Assembly: GCA_008694505.1 (NCBI GenBank)
Contig: VZDJ01004378.1
Location: 23,023,298 to 23,087,297 of the forward strand
Source of the DNA: Cyanoderma ruficeps
Taxonomy: Eukaryota; Chordata; Aves; Passeriformes; Timaliidae
Direction: 5' to 3'
DNA: 64,000 nucleotides
The notes below the pieces were generated by a model that was given only the letters and a program-made list of their open reading frames with translations, was not told the origin of the DNA and ran no database searches. Shown one piece after another: positions 9,352 to 21,850 of the stretch (position 1 is its first letter; every line of letters begins with the position of its first letter). A program made the translations under genes and the position numbers.

Positions 9352-12300
9352 AAGAAAAGGGAAGAGGAAGTGTGTGAGAAATTGAAATTAACTGCTAATC
9401 TTTTTCTTTAGAGTAAAATATTGCAGGGGAAAAAATCATTACCCTGACTGTAGGAAAACAGGAGTTAAGGAAGCATTTTATTCGGTGGGAGACTACTTCA
9501 TCAGTAGCCCAGAGAAAATCAAGTAGATGTTGACCCAGCTGCTACTGAAGCCCGGAAGCTTTTTGAATATTTCCTAGAATTACACAAATCTCATCTGAGG
9601 AACTACAGATTTAAAAGTGAGAGCTAAATCCTCTAAAGAATATTTCCCCAGAGGCATTTATTTCTAAAGGAAATTATTCCTTCAGATGTTTGAGTTAGTT
9701 TACTCCAGAGAAGTTTGGGGGTTTTGGCACAAACAAAATGTTGCAAAATAAAATCGTTGCTAACCACAGGTAGTAGTTACTATTATTCTATAACCTTTCC
9801 AGTTTTTTAGTACATTCATTCCCATGATACTGAAGTCTGATAAATTGTATTCCATTTCTTAAGTAGCAAAACTCTCATGAAAAACAGCCACACAGGGACT
9901 GAAATTGTTCAGATATAGATGAAAAAAAATCTCCTTGCAAAAATAATTAAAGCTGGTCTGCACACAGCTGCATGTGAGTGATTCTGTTTAGAAAGAACAG
10001 GTTTGTCTCTAAGGGAAAATAGGTCTCACAGGTTTGCTGCTCCTCATTTAGATACTCTGTTCCACATCTGTAGCTCTTCTATAGTCTGGTATATGATTTA
10101 TGTATATTCACCAATACTTTTCCTAAAGTAATTTAAAACATAACCAGAGAATCATACTTGCCAAAAGAACTGTTACAGTATAAAAAGGAAGATTGGAACA
10201 CATTTTCTGAAACATTGGTTAATGAAGAGTGAATGGGGATGTCTGCATATAGATGCAACAGAAGGAATAGGATAGGGCTCAGGGCTTATTAACAGGAACA
10301 GGGCTCTCTGAATGGCCTCTGTTAATGGCTGCCAGATCAGCCATTCACTATCCATCATCAGGATCCCAGCTGGAGAAGGCATATCTGTAACTTGCATGTA
10401 ATCCCCATCCTTGGAGAAACCTTGGAGACATGAGGAAGGTTTGGCGGTTTATGTCTCTTTTCCACCGTGTCATCACAATAGAACCTGGAATTCACACCTG
10501 GCTGCTGGACAGGCTCCTCGGACTCTGCACATCCTGGTGGTTCTCAGTATGAGACGGGGAGAGAGTGAGGGTAACTGAGGGAAAGCTAGTTTATTTCAGA
10601 TTTTATTTTAAATAAATCACATCACACTTCTAATAATATCTGGCAGTGATATTTCCTACAGGGCTGGTGCATGGTGGCAGTGGTATTTCCTGCAAACGCT
10701 GTGGCACATAATTGTGCAAAGGTTTTATAAATCACAAACATAAGGAGGCTTCAAAAAGCATTTCACTAGACAGAGCACTTGACATCAGTTTCTCAACTGT
10801 ATGGGAACAAATCCAGCTCTGCAGAAAGGCATGCAGACTTCTTCCAGTAAAGAGAGAAAAGTGTTCCTTCCTGATAAACCAAAAACTAAAGGACTGTGAA
10901 ATTTGCACTTTGCAAAAATGCAGTGGCAAAATAGAAATATTAAAGTGAAAGAATTATAATAACAGTTGAAGTATAGATCATTTTCTGTTCAACATTCATA
11001 CACTTTCTACCAGTATTCTGAACAATTTTGTAATATAATTTAAGAATTAAAAAAAAATAATTTACAAATCAGAGTTTTGAGAGGGAGAGGTTATGTGACA
11101 GAGAAAACAATACCTGTTCGGGAACTGGTGTCAGAGCTTATTCCTCCAGTTTCAAATCTTAGCTGAACCCACACAGATTTTGCCTATTCCTAAACAGAAG
11201 AGATTCCATATAAGCATAAGAATTTCTTTCCCCAGGCTCCTCACTTATTTTCCCTGAAAACATTTATACCAAAGATGTGCCAAGTGTTAAATTTTTGGGA
11301 ATTGATGGCTGCAGTGTTTGGAGCTTTCCAAACCTAGCTAGCTAAAAAAATATTGTATTATTGAGAAATTCTGATCATTTTTAATTCAAATGCTTCTTTG
11401 TAGTCTTTGAAGCATATTTATTAAACTGATTAAGATATGCTAATTTCAGATTTGCCACACTGTAAAAAGGATTTTTATTTCTGTACAAAGCAAAACCCTT
11501 TTATACAAAAAGTTTCAAGAACAAATATTCATTCAATGTCTGAAACAAAATCAAGATGTTGTTTAGACTTTATTTTTCAGCTTCCATGAATAAAAAATAT
11601 TTTTAAAAAGCTATTAGGCTGCTACTAGGGTTTGACCTTTTTTTTCGAGGCTTCAGCCATATAAATCTCAAATAATCTTTCTAATATATATCTTTCTAAC
11701 ATATAATATCTTGATTTTTAAAAAATTATTAAGGACATGTAACACTGTAATTTTTAAAACCACTTGGCATACATACATGTGCACTAAAAAAGAAAAGTCA
11801 GAATATACTCCGGAGACAGGTTTCTTCCTGGCCATCCAGAAAGCCTAATGCATACACATGCTTCTCTCTCACAAGGTACCAAACAGGGAAAGGAAGAACA
11901 ATTCTGATATGATAGAATAGATTCTAAGTTCCTTCCACCGTTTTATTTCCCAGTGAATATTACCTTCAGTGTAATTCAGGCCATCATGTATTATAAAGTT
12001 GTCTGACACAGATTTGCTAAGAATCTTAGTTCCTAAAAAATATTAGTCCAGCACAGCCCAATGAAATGGGAATGAGTCCTTGTGAAGAGAGAAGGAATAT
12101 GATTTAATCATCTAAGAACAACTTTGTGGTGTTCTTGAGATTAACAAGCCTGGGGACAGAACTACCCCTATGTAATGAATACATTGTGAATGTGCTAACA
12201 TTGTGAAAGTTAATAAGCTTAAGGAAGATGCAAGAATCTTTAAACAACCTACTCATTGAAGGTAGGTAAGACAGTAAGATCAAAATCAAATCCTTGTCAT

Positions 12301-13483
12301 AGACAGACAGAAATATTGCTTGACTGTTTTGGTTGGTAGATTGGTTGGTTTTTTATTGTTGTTGTTTCTTGTTTTTCATTTTTCCTGTTTATTCACATTC
12401 TAAATTTCTCCCAGGAATAATTATCACTTTTATAGTACTTGAATTAACTTTCTGGAGCTTAATAAAATTGATTTTTTTAGGTATAAGTTAAAGCAACTTA
12501 ATAAACATGTATAAAACATCCAAGAAATGTTGAGAATATTTTAACTACTCTTGTCACACGTGTTTCTGTAGTGGTCTCCTTTGTGCTCTCCTTTTCTGTT
12601 GAGCTCTCCTTTGGATATCTGAAAAAAGAGAGTATTTGAAAAGGCTTTTCTAGGAATGCTACTTGTTAGCTAATAAACAGGGCAGCAAAATGAATAGTGG
12701 AAAGAAAAACTCACGCAGTCATTAAAAAGACCTGAAGATGGTTATTCTTTTGATCACTGACACCAAAAAGAAACATTTATAGCAGAGCAAAGAATGGAAA
12801 ATAAATAGTTTTCATTATGTTTTCTGTAGATGAAAGATAAACTTATTCAGTCTAGGGCATGAAATTTAAAATTGCAAAGAATATCTGCCAAATAGATTTT
12901 GTTCAGATTACTAAAATTTCAGAATGTTTTTTATTAATTATGGAGCCTCATGTCTGCAGTAACTCTGAAAAGATATCTGCAGTAATTAAACCTTGCATGC
13001 TGTGGGATTTCTCAAATCAGGACCATGAGATAGATGCTTGTATATGTAAAATGCAGAATGGGCAAAAGAGATCATAGTGAGATAGGTGTCACACATTTAT
13101 ATTCTTACATCAGGGATTGGAGAAGTGATGTCACTTTTGTGTGATCTGGATGTTTCAAAAATTTTCAGTTTTAATATAATTGTGTTAAAATGAAGTCTTC
13201 TGTATCAGGCAATTCATTATTTTCCCCCTCATTTCCCAGCACATTTCCTTCTTAATCAATGAAAAATTACAGTCCTTCAATAAAGGAGTTGAATGATTGT
13301 GGAAACTTATTCTTTCCATAATAGTTTGATATCTGAGAAAAGGAGATAAATATTTGTTTTTAGTTGATTAACCAGAGATCTGTATAAGTCGCTGGTTTAG
13401 CAAACATTTACTGAGTTTTCACAAAATTACACAAAAGAACACGTAGCTTCAGGAATCTCCTTCCTGGTTGTTAAATGGGGTAA
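9352..13483. other. AT-rich unique DNA, no gene seen
   Basis: About 4.1 kb. ORFs of 61-78 codons (10173-10397, 10712-10948, 12104-12289, 12859-13077) have no domain or motif I recognise and are of chance length. A slightly GC-richer patch at about 10430-10570 could be an old repeat but shows no diagnostic block. Confidence 0.6.
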
Positions 13484-13541
13484 CATAGAATCGTAGAGTT
13501 ATTAAGATTGGAAAAGACTTCCAGGGTCATCAAGTCCAACA
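13484..13541 (-). mobile_element. CR1 LINE 3' tail fragment
   Basis: The plus strand shows catagaatcgtagag followed by ttggaaaagac and tcatcaagtccaac, the complement of a CR1 3' end. Only about 58 bp remain; the rest of the element is absent. Confidence 0.8.
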
Positions 13542-13561
13542 TGAAGTCTTCTTAACAAACA

Positions 13562-13690
13562 TTACTATCCTGTAATGATATATTTATGATATATTTATGA
13601 TATATATCTATGAGATAGATATCTAGATAGATATAAGTAGATAGACAAATAGACAGATCAATAGATCGACAGATAGATAGATAGATAGAT
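13562..13690 (+). repeat. GATA/AGAT microsatellite, left edge of gap
   Basis: Imperfect gatatattta units pass into AGAT/AGAC units that run into the assembly gap. The right edge of the gap is not the same repeat, so the array end is unknown. Confidence 0.9.
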
Positions 13691-14391
13691 NNNNNNNNNN
13701 NNNNNNNNNNNNNNNNNNNNNNNNNNNNNNNNNNNNNNNNNNNNNNNNNNNNNNNNNNNNNNNNNNNNNNNNNNNNNNNNNNNNNNNNNNNNNNNNNNNN
13801 NNNNNNNNNNNNNNNNNNNNNNNNNNNNNNNNNNNNNNNNNNNNNNNNNNNNNNNNNNNNNNNNNNNNNNNNNNNNNNNNNNNNNNNNNNNNNNNNNNNN
13901 NNNNNNNNNNNNNNNNNNNNNNNNNNNNNNNNNNNNNNNNNNNNNNNNNNNNNNNNNNNNNNNNNNNNNNNNNNNNNNNNNNNNNNNNNNNNNNNNNNNN
14001 NNNNNNNNNNNNNNNNNNNNNNNNNNNNNNNNNNNNNNNNNNNNNNNNNNNNNNNNNNNNNNNNNNNNNNNNNNNNNNNNNNNNNNNNNNNNNNNNNNNN
14101 NNNNNNNNNNNNNNNNNNNNNNNNNNNNNNNNNNNNNNNNNNNNNNNNNNNNNNNNNNNNNNNNNNNNNNNNNNNNNNNNNNNNNNNNNNNNNNNNNNNN
14201 NNNNNNNNNNNNNNNNNNNNNNNNNNNNNNNNNNNNNNNNNNNNNNNNNNNNNNNNNNNNNNNNNNNNNNNNNNNNNNNNNNNNNNNNNNNNNNNNNNNN
14301 NNNNNNNNNNNNNNNNNNNNNNNNNNNNNNNNNNNNNNNNNNNNNNNNNNNNNNNNNNNNNNNNNNNNNNNNNNNNNNNNNNNNNNNNNNN
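13691..14391. other. Assembly gap, 701 N
   Basis: All bases are N. The adjoining repeat suggests an assembly collapse. The 251-codon 'ORF' spanning it is an artefact of undefined bases. Confidence 0.99.
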
Positions 14392-17161
14392 CTTTCTTTT
14401 CCCTATCAGTCATGTATCAAAAGGAAAGCAGAAGAATCTTTTTAATGGTCTCAACTTTAGATAAATTTATCTGGAAATATTATAACATTGGAAAAAGACT
14501 GACCTGACTGACATTTGAAATTAGGGTAGTTAAATTGATCCTAATAAGTAGTGGAAAAAAAATTTTTTTTTTCTTCAACCCCCTTGTGCAAGTATCTGAT
14601 GTGCTTTACTTAAGTAAAATTGCATGAACTTGGATTCAGTATGTCCAATGCAAATTAGGTGACAAGAGGAGGTGAAGGAATTCCCTGGTGTGATATGTAT
14701 TTTATGGAGGTATTGAATTTTCTTCTTAACACTTAAAAACATTTGCTTAGCTTGAATAGCTTCTTCTTGGGTTAGGGAAGAGAGAAGGGGCCTGGATGCA
14801 CTGTACACTGATACACAGATGCTCTTAGATGAAGAAAGTTCTGTACCATGTAGATTATTATTTTATTATTTGCACTCTAGTAGAGCCCAGAGGTCCAGTC
14901 AAGGATCAGAGGCCCATTTTTGTAATGAATAAAGAGACAACCAGGATTGTTTCCAAAAGCAAGTAAAGACTTTTCCAGTTGTTATTGGCAAAAGTCAACT
15001 TCTGTGTTTCCAAAATAATAAAATTCAATGTTACTTCAGTACATATTACCTAGATCCAAGAGGTCAATAAGATTCAGGTTACTGGAAAAAACCTCCTTTG
15101 GCTTACAACCAAATAGTTTCATACTTTCTAAACTCCCGTTGATGCTGTCTTTAACTTACTACTTTTTTCTGATTTTTGTTATTTGTATTTGTGACAATAG
15201 ATAAGAAGATATAAAATGTAATTTAAACCAGCATTTGGGGATGGTCTCTTCTCATACTTGAATTCTTACAGAAACTCAATATTATTTGACAGTGCATCAG
15301 TGAAAATATTCCAAAATTTAATGAACATATTGCAGTTTATATCCATTTGTTGCTAGAGTTTCTCTGTATGCAGTGCCTTAATCTATTTAAAAATTATAGC
15401 AGAGTCTTTTCTGACTGAATCAGAGCTAGTTCTCAAAGCTGACTATAAAAGACTTCATAGTGCATTGTAAGAAACCAAATTAATTCATCCATGAGTGATT
15501 ATTCTTTGTGTTCTTTGGTGTTACAACATGGTAAAGGAAAACTTTTTGGATGGAAATAGAGGAAAACCTAGCATAAATGAGAAAAGCCATCAAGGCATGT
15601 GTCTAATTATGGTCTAGCTCCACTAAGTCACTTTGCTTCAGTCAAAATCTACCTGGATTGACTTCTCTTCTCTGTCTGGACTGACTTCTCTGTCTTGAAC
15701 TTGACACTGACAGCCCCAAATTTAGCCCCTGATTTAGTTAGAGGTGGTTTTTCATAAGAAAATTCAACTCCCAGTATTCTTAATTTATAGGAATTTTCTG
15801 CTGCACACAATTGTTTTTCAGAATTTATGTCTGCCCAGGGGAATGAAATAAAGAAATTCACATTCATCACATATATATGCCCCTAAGATCACCAATTATT
15901 TATCTAAGACATTTCTCCATAAAATACATTAAGTCAACAGTATTCTGCTTCTGAGATGCTGTCTTTTAAACTTGACCTTGTTGCTGATTTATTTATTATA
16001 CTTGTACATTGAGAAGAGAAAATGCTTCAAATATTAATCTTAAAGAACAAATAAATTTTCAAACATATGCCAAGCACTCTTCTATTTCTTTGGAAGCTTA
16101 CACCACTTTTATATACTGTACATATGGCTTAATTGCTTGGTAGTCCATGGTATGCTTATAGAGTATCAATCTGATTACAGAACCCTTTTGAACTATCATT
16201 GGTGAACATATTGGAATCTCTCCACATTTTTTCTAGAGAGTAAATTCAATTGCAATTATAAAATCAATGTAACATATTGCAAATCTGTTATTTGTAATGC
16301 AGTCATCTCTGCTACTTGTGGGGTTATTAGCATTTCATAGGGATCACTGAAGACATGTAACTTCAGCTATTAGTTTTAGAGGTCATCGCACCAGCACTTG
16401 ATTTCCTGAGGAAAAATAGAGCTGTTGAAAAGCTTCTGTGCTCATACATTCTTAAGGTAATGTAATACAGAATTGATAAACACATGAAAAATCCAGTCGA
16501 GGAAAAAAAAGACTGCATCAGAATATTCTGAAGCAGTTCTCCGAGGGGTTTTCCACTATTTATGAGAGTTCAGGCAGCAGTCAGGATTTGTGAAAATATT
16601 CATGGACTTTCAGATGTTTGCCATAAATATATGTGAACATCTTTCTATTATTTTAAGTTATTGGTGATGCAGTTCAGCAGGCACAACTACTCAGGTGACT
16701 TAGAAAACCTGCCGTACCACAGAGATCATGAACAGCAAGTGGAGAACTCATGTAAGCATTTATTAAGCATTTATTAGGCAGTTTGCATCCATTTTGCATC
16801 CTGAAAATTGTAAGTTCATAGCTTCCAGTTAATAACAGGTATGATGTAAGAAATTGAGCTTGCATTTTGAGTATCTTGCAAATATATATAACAAAAAATG
16901 CTGCACACAATATTTTCAGTAATTGATTCAGAGAGGTTTTTCCTAATCAATTTCTAAGTATTTTCAACATTGTAGGCACACAGGACTCTACTGGAAATGG
17001 AATCTCTGTGGAACAAATTAATCTTGGCATGCTTATGCTTGATATAAAACTGATGCAAGGATATTAATCCATTTCATTCTCAGCAGAAAATCACACTACA
17101 TTTATGAAGCTCATATATAAGTCTTTGAAATAAACACAACAAAATAAAATATTTGTTTTGA
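14392..17161. other. AT-rich unique DNA, no gene seen
   Basis: About 2.8 kb with no recognisable gene. A 9-A/10-T run sits at about 14555-14573. ORFs at 14575-14808, 15649-15870 and 16674-16910 (minus) are short and motif-free. Confidence 0.6.
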
Positions 17162-17640
17162 CTATAATTTATGTCTGACAGTTTTCCTGCTTGTTGTGAT
17201 TAAAGCCTTTTCCAAGGGGACCTTTACCCATAATTCCCTGAGCAGCCTGAAGTCTGCTCTCCCCATGTCCAGGGCTGAAGTTTCACTGGCACTTTTCCTC
17301 CTGTCAGTAGAGATTTTAAACTCAGCCACTTTGTGGTCACTGTGACCAAGACAGCCACCCGTCTCCACTTTGCTCAGGAGATCCACTCTGTCAACAGCAG
17401 CAGATCAAGAAGGGCATTCCTTCCAAGTCAGCTCCCTTACTACCTGTACCATGACGTTGTCATCCAGATGTTTTAGGAATCTAATGCATCTTGGCCAGCT
17501 GCGTGGTGGCCAGTTAACACCTGGCAAGTTGAAGTCCCCCATACGGACAAGGGAGGTTGATTTCAGAGTGTCCATTAGTTCCTCAAAGAATAATTCACTG
17601 GCACCATCATCCTACCCAGACAGTCTATTACAAACTCCCA
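17162..17640 (-). pseudogene. CR1-like APE endonuclease remnant
   Basis: Two signature motifs of the exonuclease III-like endonuclease of LINEs are visible: GDFN at 17528-17539 (within GDFNLPGVNWPP) and SDH at 17333-17341 (within GGCLGHSDHKVAEFKI). Between them are RFLKHLDDNVM and LLDLLL. A frameshift lies near 17400, so the two motifs fall in different frames, and an in-frame stop is present upstream near 17590. In LINEs this domain nicks target DNA to prime reverse transcription; this copy is dead. Confidence 0.78.
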
Positions 17641-17676
17641 CAATGGCATTTGCCATATTTGTTTGTCCCATAACCC

Positions 17677-18102
17677 TTAGAATGTCATGCCATTTCCAGC
17701 TGTAAGTGCCTTATATTCCAGATCCTCCAATACATATAATGTCAGAGAATGCTGTGATGCAAGGGGTGTAGGCTCTACTATTTCAGCTGGCCCCTCTATT
17801 CCAGAGGGACCTTCACCCACTTCATCTGTTGATTTTCCCTCTAGATCCAGGGCCTCATGCCTCTTGTAAAAGATGCCAGTTCTATTTCTTACCTTCAAAT
17901 CTTGAGGAGGAGGAGACTTTCTCCTAGTGCGTACAGTGGCCAGCCTCCAGACCTCAAGTTCAACAGACCCTTCACAGCATTCTGAGGCCCCCTGCATCCC
18001 CACTTCTATGGAGGTTTGAGGCCCCTGAGACTTCAGTATCATCAGCCTCTTACTCTGTGCATCATGTTCGCTTCCTTGCATGGTTCCTTCACCTGTTGAC
18101 AC
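17677..18102 (-). pseudogene. Possible CR1 ORF1-region remnant, 141 codons open
   Basis: The translation is rich in Glu, Gly and Ser, with RHEALDLEGKSTDEVGEGPS in the middle, resembling the acidic linker of CR1 ORF1 proteins. No zinc finger or esterase motif is visible. Its place directly upstream of the endonuclease remnant supports an element origin. It could equally be a non-coding frame that happens to be open. Confidence 0.4.
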
Positions 18103-18103
18103 A

Positions 18104-20619
18104 GCTCATGGACAACAGTACACCTTCTGCAAAAAGGATGATTGTTGGCCCATTCTGGTAAGGGATCCTGTGATTCTGTGAAGCATGAAGAATCTACCTG
18201 TTACTCATGAAGATGATGAAAAAATGCTGCTGTTTAAGTTGGTTCTGGCACAGACCATGTTCACCTTAGACTTATTGTTTATAAGAAATAGACATAAAAA
18301 GGGGGTTGCAGAGGGAGTCTAGGTCTGAATCTGCTACTAAATCTGTAGAGGATAACCCCTCTGCCACAAGAATTCAGCTGGATACAAGAGTTAGCGGATA
18401 TTCTAGTCCAATACTCTTTTGTATTGTCAAAGTTGCCTGCTCTTGAATCCTGCAATGTAACTTTAGATGGTAACTTCTCGTTGGTCTCAAGATTTTCTTC
18501 ACACTTGGAACATGCACACAAATAACCATCACAAATTTTAGCAAACTCAAAGATTCTAATGCATCAAGAATAGGAGCTATGAAATTGCCTGCAGTATGCA
18601 CCATTTGCTAAATCTTATTGAATTAGAATTAAAAAAAAAGGGGGGGCAAAGCTGTAGGGAGGAATTGATTTTAAACTGTACTGGCAGCATGGCTTGTTTA
18701 TAGGCCATTAGCAAGAAATTGCAACATGAGCAACATAGCTGATTTGGCTAGCAAGTACCCTCACAAACTTATCAACTTTCTGTCCTCATAACATGAAACT
18801 GAGCTAATTAAATGAACTCTCAATTAACAATTATTCATACTGTCGGTTGATGGTGTTAAACAGTGGCAAGAGAGATTGAATAATTAGCTCATTTTAAAGG
18901 AAAAATAGAGAATGAATTCTTTGTCTAATTTATAGCAAAGCAAGAGACAGAAAAGAAGCTGAACCAAGTGAATTCCTGAGATAAGGCAGCTCCTCATACA
19001 GGACCACAGCATTAAAAGGCACAGGAAAAATTTCCAGACTGGAGAAAGAAAGAGGTTCATTTACATGTGCATACTTTGGAGTTTTACAGGTAGATTTAGT
19101 TCTTAAATCTGTTAGCTACTTAGTTCATTAGATCCAGTGGGAATCTACAGCTGAATTTACACCTTCTTGGATCAGATCCTAGTTGTAGGTTTTCTGTCTT
19201 TTCCATACTCTCAAGGGAACTTCCCCTTGATAGTTTTGGTATCTATGTTACTGTTACTATCTCAATCAGCCATTTTATCTCTCAGGTTTGAAATGCTTGG
19301 TCATAAATGTTGTTTATTTTATCCATCAAATCTTGACTTTATGAAAACTTTATTCTTCTTTTCCTTTGGCATAAGTAATAAGTTGTCTGAAGTTTCATCT
19401 TAGCCACCTATTATTCACTCAAACCTTACCTCATTTTCTAAGGAGAGAAGTTATAAAATCATTAATCATTCAGTAAATATCAGGCATATGTAGTGTGTAT
19501 AGTGCTTCAGGTGTATATTATTTGAACCCTGCCTTTTGATTTTCTGACTAACAAAATGCCTTTCAGGGTGAGTGAATTTATTTCCTGCTGTTCCCAAAAT
19601 TGATTATTGCTCAAAAAACAAGTTCATTGCTCTTTTCCACTGCTTTCCTTGATGAAATTTAAAATGAAAACATGAATGTCAACTCTCTAAATTTCCAAGG
19701 GAAAAGTCCAATTATTTTATGTTGTCAATTCAAAGTAATTTTTGAAGTACCATCTTAATGATATGACTGAGATGTTTAAGAAACTTCCAGCCTTCAATAT
19801 CAGGAAAACGGAGAATTTCAACAACTTACTTTTTCCTCTTTAAAAATTCAGAGGGAAAAAAAGGAGAGAGAAAAATACAAGGACTCCAAAATATTCTGTG
19901 GAAAATACATTTTATAATATTTATACTGAATTAGTGAAATCACATTTACAAAACACAAATTAATCAGATTAAGTTTCTACTGCTGAAAGAATTAACAATG
20001 AATAGTGTTGCTATATAGAAAATTATTCTGGGGATAGCTTTAAGCAGCATGAAAAATGTGACTCAAAGAACTGTTGCATCATCTTGCAAGATGTTAACTT
20101 ACAAAAAATGAAACTATCTATTCTCTATTAAGTTTTCCTGAAAGAGAAAATTGTTTTCGTTAACAAACAGGTGTTCCATTTGCTCCATACATAAAATCTA
20201 AATACAAAAGTAAATCTTACGGTAGGACAAAATAAGGGCATGTATGATACTTGTTAAAGAGTTCTATGTTTGTTTTACACCATGTTGAATTTTTAAGGAG
20301 ATAAAGATAAAATTCTTAATTAAAACATTTCTAAGGTTTTCCAGAGTCAGCCCTCTCATATTGTTGTTGTCATCTTTCTTAATATCCTTTAGCTCCACAC
20401 TAGGCAGTGGCTTCTGTCCTTAATGTTGGTTTTTTCACTTCCTTCCTTGCTATGTGTATATGTATTTCTCCGTTTGGTTCCTATAGGCTGCCACAATTAG
20501 CAGCAAAGTGTTGCTATTTCCAGATATAGCAGGCAAAATTGGCTAAATTATGTCAGCCAACTTTTTTTTACAGTTCTTCTTGAATGCATTCTTCTGAGAC
20601 AGGCATCTGAAAATGTCCC
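18104..20619. other. AT-rich unique DNA, possible conserved-element candidate
   Basis: No gene recognised. ORFs at 18279-18604 (two overlapping minus frames) and 19167-19403 have no family motif. A perfect 10-bp inverted pair with TAATTA cores lies at 18801-18810 and 18881-18890. Confidence 0.55.
18801..18890. promoter_or_regulatory. Inverted TAATTA-containing pair (tentative enhancer motif)
   Basis: GAGCTAATTA (18801-18810) and TAATTAGCTC (18881-18890) are exact reverse complements 70 bp apart. Both contain a TAATTA homeodomain core. The interval also has caattaacaattattc. A regulatory role is inference only. Confidence 0.2.
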
Positions 20620-20692
20620 TGATGATCTAGAGGATTACATCTGGCTGGATGACTTTAAAGGTGCCTTCCAACCCCAACTATCCTATGTTTCT
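20620..20692 (+). mobile_element. CR1 LINE 3' tail fragment
   Basis: The order gatgatctagagg, ctggatgactttaaaggt, ccttccaacccc and atcctatgtttc follows the last 70 bp of a plus-oriented CR1 3' UTR. The copy is old and short. Confidence 0.7.
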
Positions 20693-21389
20693 TATATCTT
20701 ACAGGCACACTTCTCAAAGACAAATTCTGAGTTTGCCTGTAGTTGTATGATAGTCAAATTCATTCATTTTTCTGAGATAATTCATCTCTTAAAAATTCTT
20801 TTCTTCTAGATGCTTGCCACAACATTTGCTATCAGGGATTGTTACGCTTTTCAAACATAAATAAACTTGAGTGTGTTGGTAATTTCTATTTAAAAGATTC
20901 AGTGACGGAGGGCAGACAGTTCTTTCCTACAGTCATGTTCAATTAGAAAACCTGAGCAGAGACGCCTGCCTTCTTAAACACAGTGAAAATTAAATGAGAA
21001 ATGTCTCAGCCTCAGCTTTAGAGTTCTGGGACTCTCATTAACCAGTACTTGATCTCAATATCTGTTCTATGGCTTATATTTTAGGAGCAGGCTAAAGATT
21101 TCTTCTCCAGGTATTCCTGAAATTCTGATTTTTTCATGCATTTTTTTTCACACAGGTCTGTAGGAAGATTTTTAAGCAATCTCCATCCCTACATTTTGCT
21201 TGCTATTGGGAACTTTTAAAATGCTCTTGTACAGTTTCACTTCTCTGGACTTTACTATTTTGGGTAGCAACTCTTGTTATTTAAGATAGTTGTTCTTTGA
21301 AGATTTTGATAATTTTTATACTTAACTTGAGAGAGAAGCAGCTGTTGCATCCACTAGCTTCATTGTAAATCAGCCAAATCATGACGACA
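20693..21389. other. Unique DNA, nothing recognised
   Basis: AT-rich with no ORF or repeat that I can identify. Confidence 0.55.
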
Positions 21390-21850
21390 AAACCAGCTCC
21401 AGAATAAAAAGTAATTTTGTTTTATTCATGTAAATTTATACAGCATTCAGAGAGAAGAGACAGAGTGTTGTAGGAGTGTTTGTGCCTGACTACTTACTTT
21501 GCTGACCTTCACCTACTGACTTGGGTTCGTGGCTTGACCTAAGACCTCTCTTGCAACTGTAGAGCTGCCTGGCCAGCTGTGGTGTGTGACCATGGTCATC
21601 TTCACCAGACCTGGTCAGCTTTTTGCATATGGGTGCTAGGGGACTGTGTCCTCTGTCAGTGTGGACACTGTCCTGCCCGCCTTGCTCTCAATCTTTGGCT
21701 CCTGTCTTGCTTTTCTTTGCAGAGCAGACACCCTTTGCTTTGAAAACAAGGGTTAAAGAACAAATACACACATACATATATATTTTTGTATTTGTATAGA
21801 CTTCTAAATTCTTTGATTCTATGCACTGAAACATTTCTTAACTGCACCTA
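21390..21850 (-). mobile_element. LTR-like segment, unclassified (tentative)
   Basis: This block is GC-richer than its surroundings. On minus it has an AATAAA signal (plus 21421-21426) near its 3' end, after a body with guggcttgacc-like blocks (plus tcgtggcttgacc near 21530) that I associate with avian retroviral LTRs. No terminal TG...CA or target duplication was found. The 63-codon minus ORF 21656-21847 is probably incidental. Confidence 0.35.

Larger units (their letters stand above)
17162..18103 (-). mobile_element. CR1-type LINE fragment with endonuclease region
   Basis: On the minus strand this fragment keeps part of the 5' half of a CR1-like element, which most genomic copies lose. 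The section 17162-17640 encodes the C-terminal half of an APE-type endonuclease. Upstream, 17677-18102 is an open frame of 141 codons that looks like part of the ORF1 region, although I recognise it only weakly. The N-terminal half of the endonuclease is missing between them, implying an internal deletion or rearrangement. Neither reverse transcriptase nor a CR1 3' tail follows at 17162. Confidence 0.72.

Noticed and set aside
13658..14413. 251-codon minus ORF
   Set aside because: Almost all of it is undefined bases in the assembly gap, plus an AGAT repeat that translates to IYLS units.
18160..18182. Short gattctgtg match resembling a CR1 3' end
   Set aside because: Only about 20 bases match and no upstream CR1 3' UTR is present, so chance cannot be excluded.
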